A stretch of DNA of 64,000 nucleotides, taken from contig CAZMPO010000007.1 of NCBI GenBank assembly GCA_964568425.1, positions 34,091-98,090 on the forward strand. Reading direction: 5' to 3'. This stretch comes from CAKSQF01 sp964568425 (GTDB taxonomy: Bacteria; Bacillota; Clostridia; Oscillospirales; CAG-272). The notes beneath the pieces are model-generated. The model had not been told where the DNA came from and did not search any database. It worked only from the letters and a program-made list of their open reading frames with translations. A program made the position numbers and the translations under genes. Positions 59,888-64,000 of the stretch are shown here, piece after piece; the stretch's first letter is position 1, and every line of letters starts with the position of its first letter.

Positions 59888-61441
59888 TTATTTTGCGATA
59901 TCGCCGGCGCGAGACTCTCTCACGACGGTGATCTTGATCTGACCCGGATATTTAAGCTCCGACTCGATCTGTCTTGCGACATCGTGCGCGATAAGAACCA
60001 TCTGCTGATCGTTGATCTCCTCTGGCTTTACCATGATGCGCACTTCTCTGCCCGCCTGAATGGCGAAGGATTTCTCGACACCCGGATGGGCGGACGCGAT
60101 CTCCTCGAGCTTTTGCAGACGCTTGATATAATTTTCGAGATTTTCGCGGCGCGCGCCCGGTCTTGCGGCGGAAATTGCGTCCGCTGCCTGAACGATGAAC
60201 GCGATGACCGTTTTCGGCTCGACATCGGCGTGATGCGCCTCGATCGCGTGAACGATCTCGCGATTTTCCTTATATTTACGCGCGATGTCCGCACCGATGA
60301 TGGCGTGACTGCCCTCGACCTCGTGTGTGACCGCCTTGCCGATATCATGCAGAAGTCCCGCACGTTTGGCAAGATCCGAATTGACACCCATCTCGCTTGC
60401 GATCATACCCGACAGGAACGCGACCTCGATCGAATGATTGAGCACATTCTGACCGTAGCTCGTGCGATAGCGCAGTCTGCCGAGAAGCTTGACAAGCTCG
60501 GGATTGATGCCGTGGATGCCTGTCTCGAAGATTGCCTGCTCGCCTGCCTGCTTGATCGACTGCTCGACCTCTTTCTTTGCCTTTTCGACCGTTTCCTCGA
60601 TGCGTGTCGGGTGGATCCTTCCGTCCGCAACAAGCTTTTCGAGCGCAAGTCTTGCGACCTCGCGGCGAACCGGGTCAAAGCAGGAGACGGTGATCGCCTC
60701 GGGCGTATCATCGATGATCAGGTCAACGCCCGTGAGTGCCTCGACGGCGCGGATGTTGCGTCCCTCGCGTCCGATGATCCTGCCCTTCATTTCATCGCTG
60801 GGCAGAGCGACAGATGTGACCGACACCTCGGACACGAAATCGGACGCAAGTCTCGATATCGACTGCGAAATGATATTTCTTGCCTTCTCGTCTGCCTCCT
60901 CTTTAAGCTCCGCATCGATCTCGGCAAGCTTCATTGCCGACTCGTACCTTGCCTCTTCCTCGATCTGTTTAACGATCTCCGCCTTTGCCTGTTCGACCGT
61001 GTAGCCTGATATGGTTTCGAGCTTTGCGAGCTGTTCCTCCTTCAGCTTTTCAATATCCGCCTTAAGTGTCTCGGTCTCTTTGATCTTTTTATCAAGTGCC
61101 TCGTCCTTGCGATCGAGATTGTCGCTCTTTTTGTCGAGCTGTTCTTCTTTGGTCGCGTAGCGTCTTTCCATCTTGGTAAGCTCAGCTCTGCGATCGCGTA
61201 CTTCCTTTTCGAACTCTTTGTTCGAACGGACTATCTCTTCCTTGGCTTCGAGAAGCGCTTCTTTCTTTTTAGTCTCGGCAGTTCTGACCGCTTCGTCAAC
61301 GATCCTTTTCGCCTCGTCATCGGCTTTTGCAATCTTTTCACTTGCAATTCTCGCCTTTTTGCGGAAGATCATGTAAATAATTCCGCATACGAGCAAGCCA
61401 AGAACGAGCCCTGCCGCACCGCCTATAAGAAATTTTTCCAA
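59888..61441 (-). CDS. rny: Ribonuclease Y
   Basis: 517 residues, membrane-anchored endoribonuclease that starts mRNA decay in Firmicutes. One N-terminal TM helix (about 5-25), a long charged coiled coil (about 30-200), KH domain (about 205-270, IIGREGRNIRAVEALTGVDL) and HD domain (about 330-430, AGLLHDIGKAVTHEVEGSHA). The start is TTG 61441, about 10 nt after GGAGG. It heads the rny-ymdB-spoVS cluster. Confidence 0.97.
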   Translation of the reverse strand: MEKFLIGGAAGLVLGLLVCGIIYMIFRKKARIASEKIAKADDEAKRIVDEAVRTAETKKKEALLEAKEEIVRSNKEFEKEVRDRRAELTKMERRYATKEEQLDKKSDNLDRKDEALDKKIKETETLKADIEKLKEEQLAKLETISGYTVEQAKAEIVKQIEEEARYESAMKLAEIDAELKEEADEKARNIISQSISRLASDFVSEVSVTSVALPSDEMKGRIIGREGRNIRAVEALTGVDLIIDDTPEAITVSCFDPVRREVARLALEKLVADGRIHPTRIEETVEKAKKEVEQSIKQAGEQAIFETGIHGINPELVKLLGRLRYRTSYGQNVLNHSIEVAFLSGMIASEMGVNSDLAKRAGLLHDIGKAVTHEVEGSHAIIGADIARKYKENREIVHAIEAHHADVEPKTVIAFIVQAADAISAARPGARRENLENYIKRLQKLEEIASAHPGVEKSFAIQAGREVRIMVKPEEINDQQMVLIAHDVARQIESELKYPGQIKITVVRESRAGDIAK

Positions 61442-61565
61442 ATTGCCTGCACCTCCTTGTTTTTTGTGTTAGAATTCAAAATTCGGATAAAAATTTCATG
61501 AAAAATATGAGAAATGGTGAACAAACGAAAATTCATCCACTTGATCTGCAAATTATCACATTGTA

Positions 61566-61594
61566 TATTTTAATCATTTTTTGCGTTTTGTCAA
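61566..61594 (-). promoter_or_regulatory. Candidate promoter of rny
   Basis: Minus strand TTGACA (61594-61589), 17 bp, AAAATA (61571-61566). The -10 is poor, so this is tentative. The 61442-61711 gap otherwise holds only AT-rich DNA and the ahpC control region. Confidence 0.4.
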
Positions 61595-61651
61595 GAGGAT
61601 TTTGCTCGTTTTGTTCAAAATTCAAATAACTTTTACAATCTTCCCCACATG

Positions 61652-61683
61652 TATAAAAAACCGATTTATTGACAATAATTATC
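61652..61683 (+). promoter_or_regulatory. Candidate ahpC promoter -10 and Fur/PerR-like box
   Basis: TATAAA at 61652-61657 (weak TTTTAC upstream) is followed by GACAATAATTATC at 61671-61683, one base from the dyad GATAATNATTATC recognised by Fur/PerR-family repressors. Control by a peroxide-sensing PerR would fit an AhpC operon. Confidence 0.45.
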
Positions 61684-61711
61684 ACACATTCACATTGGAG
61701 GTAAAAGTATC

Positions 61712-62275
61712 ATGTCAATTATCGGAAGAGAGCTGTGCGACTTTTCGCTGACAGCTTATCAAAAGGACGAATTTAAGACCGTAACTCGCGACGACCTTCG
61801 CGGCAGGTGGAGTATTCTGTTTTTCTATCCCGCCGACTTCACCTTCGTTTGCCCGACCGAGCTTGTCGATATGCAGGAGCACTACGAAAAATTCAGGCGC
61901 GAGGGATGCGAGATCTATTCGGTATCCACCGACAGCCACTTCGTCCACAAGGCGTGGCACGATCACTCGGAGCGAATATCAAAGCTCGAGTTCCCGATGC
62001 TCGCCGACCCGACACACGCCTTGACAAGATCGCTCGATCTGCTCATCGAGGCAGACGGCATGGCAGAGCGCGGAAGTGTGATAATCTCGCCCGAGCTTAA
62101 GATATGCGCACTCGAGATAAGCGCGGGCGGTGTGGGCAGAAACGCCGCCGAACTGCTTCGAAAGCTCTCCGCCTGCAAATTCGTTGCCGAGCACGGTGAC
62201 AAGGTCTGCCCCGCCAACTGGCAATCGGGCGACGAAACGCTATCCCCGAGCCTTGACCTTGTCGGCAAGCTCTGA
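61712..62275 (+). CDS. ahpC: Alkyl hydroperoxide reductase peroxiredoxin AhpC
   Basis: 187 residues, typical 2-Cys peroxiredoxin. The peroxidatic Cys47 lies in FYPADFTFVCPTEL and the resolving Cys166 in KVCPANW. WHDHSERI and FPMLADPT are further landmarks. It reduces peroxides using electrons from the reductase encoded 41 bp downstream. GGAGG precedes the ATG at a good distance. Confidence 0.96.
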   Translation: MSIIGRELCDFSLTAYQKDEFKTVTRDDLRGRWSILFFYPADFTFVCPTELVDMQEHYEKFRREGCEIYSVSTDSHFVHKAWHDHSERISKLEFPMLADPTHALTRSLDLLIEADGMAERGSVIISPELKICALEISAGGVGRNAAELLRKLSACKFVAEHGDKVCPANWQSGDETLSPSLDLVGKL

Positions 62276-62316
62276 CAGCATCCGATTTGTTTACAAAGAA
62301 CAGGTGGAGATAATAA

Positions 62317-63921
62317 ATGGAAGAAATATATGACGCCGTGATCGTCGGCGGCGGTCCTGCGGGGCTTACGGCGGCGATCTATTTGGCAAGGGCACGATAC
62401 AAGGTTCTCCTGCTCGAGGCGGACGCATTCGGCGGACAGATCAAGATCACAGCCGAGATCGTGAACTATCCCGGAATCATGACCGAGAGCGGAGACAGGC
62501 TCGGCGAGAGGATGCGCGCGCAGGCAGAGGCGTTCGGCGCAGAGCTTCGTATAGGCAGAGTGACCGGCATAGATGCACACGGCGATATCAAGACGGTCAG
62601 ATCAAGCATCGGCACATTTCGCACGATCGGCGTGATCGTCGCCAGCGGTGCGCATCCGCGTGTGCTCGGCTTTCGCGGCGAGGACAAATATCGCGGGCGG
62701 GGTGTGGCGTACTGCGCGACCTGCGACGGCGAATTTTTCGACGGAAAGGACATTTATGTGATCGGCGGCGGTTTTGCCGCGGCAGAGGAGTCGCTGTTTC
62801 TGACAAGATACGCCAAAAGCATAACAATGCTCGTGCGCGAGGATGATTTCACCTGCGCGCGCTCGATCGCCGATACCGTCCGAGCCAACGACAAAATAAC
62901 CGTGCTTACAAACACCGAGATCGTCGAGCTCGATGGCGACAGCCTGCCGAGAGCTATAACCTATAAAAACAACAAAACGGGACAGATCACGCAAAAAAAA
63001 GCAAAAGAGGGCGATTTTATCGGTGTTTTCGTCTTCGTCGGATACGCGCCCGAGTCGGGACTGCTCGAGGGCATCGCCGAGATCGACAAATACGGATATG
63101 TCGTGACCGACGGAAGCGGCAAAACAAAAACCGACGGCATCTACGCCGCAGGCGATCTTTGCCAAAAAGAACTGCGTCAGGTCGTGACCGCCGTCGGCGA
63201 CGGAGCGGCAGCCTCGACTGCACTCGAAAAATATATCGCCAAAATGCGCGAGAAGCTAAAGATCGCCGACCAGCCAAAGCAAAATGTCGTCGAAAAAGCA
63301 ACATCCGCCGAAATATTTGATGAGAAAATGAAAAAAGAGCTTTCCGAGCTCTTTGACGGTATGAAAAGCGATGTGCACCTCGAGCTTTGCCTCGATAACG
63401 GCGAGCATTCGGCGGCACTTTGCGACTATATCGAGCAGATCGCCCTGCTCTCGGGCAAAATATCGGTGAAAAAATGTGCCGATGGCGAGCGTGAAGAGCA
63501 ACTGCCCTGCGTTCGAATACTTCGAGCGGACGGAACATTTTCGGGGATCGCCTTCCACGGCATCCCGAGCGGACACGAATTTACCCCCTTCGTGCTCGCA
63601 ATATGCGCAGTCGGCGGCAGATCGGCACCGATCGACAAAAAAACGAGGGAGCGCATCGATGATCTCGCCGACCTGCCCGATCTTCGTGTGCTCGTGACAC
63701 TCTCCTGCTCCAATTGTCCCGAGACCGTCCATGCCGCAGAGACGCTCGCGCTCGCCAAAGGATGCCGCGCCGATGTGTATGACGCTCGCCTTTTCCCCGA
63801 TCTTCGCAAAAAATTCAATGTAATGAGCGTCCCCTGCCTGGTCATCGGCGACACCGACCAAATAATTTTCGGCAAATACACATTACCCGAACTAATCGCA
63901 AAACTCGAAGATCTCACCTAA
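62317..63921 (+). CDS. AhpF-like NAD(P)H-flavin disulfide reductase with swapped domain order
   Basis: 534 residues. The N-terminal 310 residues are a thioredoxin-reductase-type flavoprotein: FAD motif AVIVGGGPAGLTAAIYLARA, redox pair Cys133-A-T-Cys136, NAD(P) motif YVIGGGFAAAEE and the second FAD motif GIYAAGDLC. After a linker, residues 335-534 form two thioredoxin-like folds with an active CSNC (464-467) in the second, as in the N-terminal part of enterobacterial AhpF. The order is thus reversed relative to AhpF. It should reduce AhpC. AGGTGG precedes the ATG. Confidence 0.9.
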   Translation: MEEIYDAVIVGGGPAGLTAAIYLARARYKVLLLEADAFGGQIKITAEIVNYPGIMTESGDRLGERMRAQAEAFGAELRIGRVTGIDAHGDIKTVRSSIGTFRTIGVIVASGAHPRVLGFRGEDKYRGRGVAYCATCDGEFFDGKDIYVIGGGFAAAEESLFLTRYAKSITMLVREDDFTCARSIADTVRANDKITVLTNTEIVELDGDSLPRAITYKNNKTGQITQKKAKEGDFIGVFVFVGYAPESGLLEGIAEIDKYGYVVTDGSGKTKTDGIYAAGDLCQKELRQVVTAVGDGAAASTALEKYIAKMREKLKIADQPKQNVVEKATSAEIFDEKMKKELSELFDGMKSDVHLELCLDNGEHSAALCDYIEQIALLSGKISVKKCADGEREEQLPCVRILRADGTFSGIAFHGIPSGHEFTPFVLAICAVGGRSAPIDKKTRERIDDLADLPDLRVLVTLSCSNCPETVHAAETLALAKGCRADVYDARLFPDLRKKFNVMSVPCLVIGDTDQIIFGKYTLPELIAKLEDLT

Positions 63922-63926
63922 ACAAT

Positions 63927-63964
63927 AACACGGCTGCCTCGGATGAGGCAGCCGTGTTATTTAA
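63927..63964 (+). terminator. Intrinsic terminator of the ahpC operon
   Basis: A 14-bp stem AACACGGCTGCCTC / GAGGCAGCCGTGTT (63927-63940, 63945-63958) with a 4-nt loop, followed by ATTTAAG. Confidence 0.88.
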
Positions 63965-64000
63965 GCAAAAACAAAAGCGGCAAGATGTTCGGAAAATTTT

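Overview
The window looks like a chromosomal segment from an uncultured, spore-forming-lineage Clostridium-type Firmicute (gut Oscillospirales/Christensenellales-like). The basis is PolC, RNase Y-YmdB-SpoVS, a single-chain PurL, dockerin proteins, strong AGGAGG ribosome sites and TTGACA-17-TATAAT promoters. A run of exactly 100 N (44105-44204) shows that it is a draft or metagenome assembly. No rRNA, tRNA or CRISPR array was seen.

Layout. (1) 1-3.1 kb, plus strand: the tail of a membrane protein, then pgk-tpiA-ppa. (2) 3.2-5.8 kb, minus strand: a glycoside-hydrolase-like gene and a two-gene DUF3990/XRE module with a palindromic operator inside its promoter. (3) 5.9-16.8 kb, minus strand: a pyrimidine operon pyrC-carB-pyrK-pyrD-pyrF-PHP-pyrE-pyrB, ending in a secreted transglutaminase-like dockerin protein. 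carA is not present. (4) 17.1-31.3 kb, minus strand: a purine operon with its own promoter and a ZTP-type riboswitch, purE-purC-purF-purM-purN-purO-purH(AICAR transformylase only)-[S23-type element]-purD-purL-fhs. Fhs makes the formyl-THF that PurN and PurH consume. The PurF lacks the usual catalytic N-terminal cysteine. Four 85-bp tandem units that fold into a three-way junction lie between purF and purM.

(5) 31.3-44.9 kb is the accessory part: modular palindromic intergenic repeats, small membrane proteins, a PadR-HAAS-DUF4097 envelope module, and a tyrosine recombinase followed at once by a 328-bp segment bounded by inverted 24-bp recombination-type sites. That segment contains a consensus promoter and a terminator. 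In the assembled orientation the promoter points back at the recombinase. Inverted, it would drive a cassette encoding a zinc-ribbon/CFI-box protein, a TIR-domain protein with a C-terminal jelly-roll-like domain, and a small Cys-rich protein. This apparent invertible switch is the main discovery candidate. A very large secreted SH3/CHAP/InlB-repeat/cohesin/dockerin protein follows, interrupted by the assembly gap.

(6) 45.0-57.9 kb, minus strand: the conserved nptA-like-pyrH-frr-uppS-cdsA-dxr-rseP-ispG-polC series (translation, undecaprenyl and isoprenoid synthesis, replication). (7) 58.1-61.4 kb, minus strand: rny-ymdB-spoVS, with 628 bp of repeats inserted between rny and ymdB. (8) 61.7-63.9 kb, plus strand: peroxiredoxin AhpC and an AhpF-like reductase with its domains in swapped order.

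Coordinates, motifs and promoter spacings were read by eye. Family names rest on recognised motifs, without database searches. Residue positions are approximate unless a specific residue is named.
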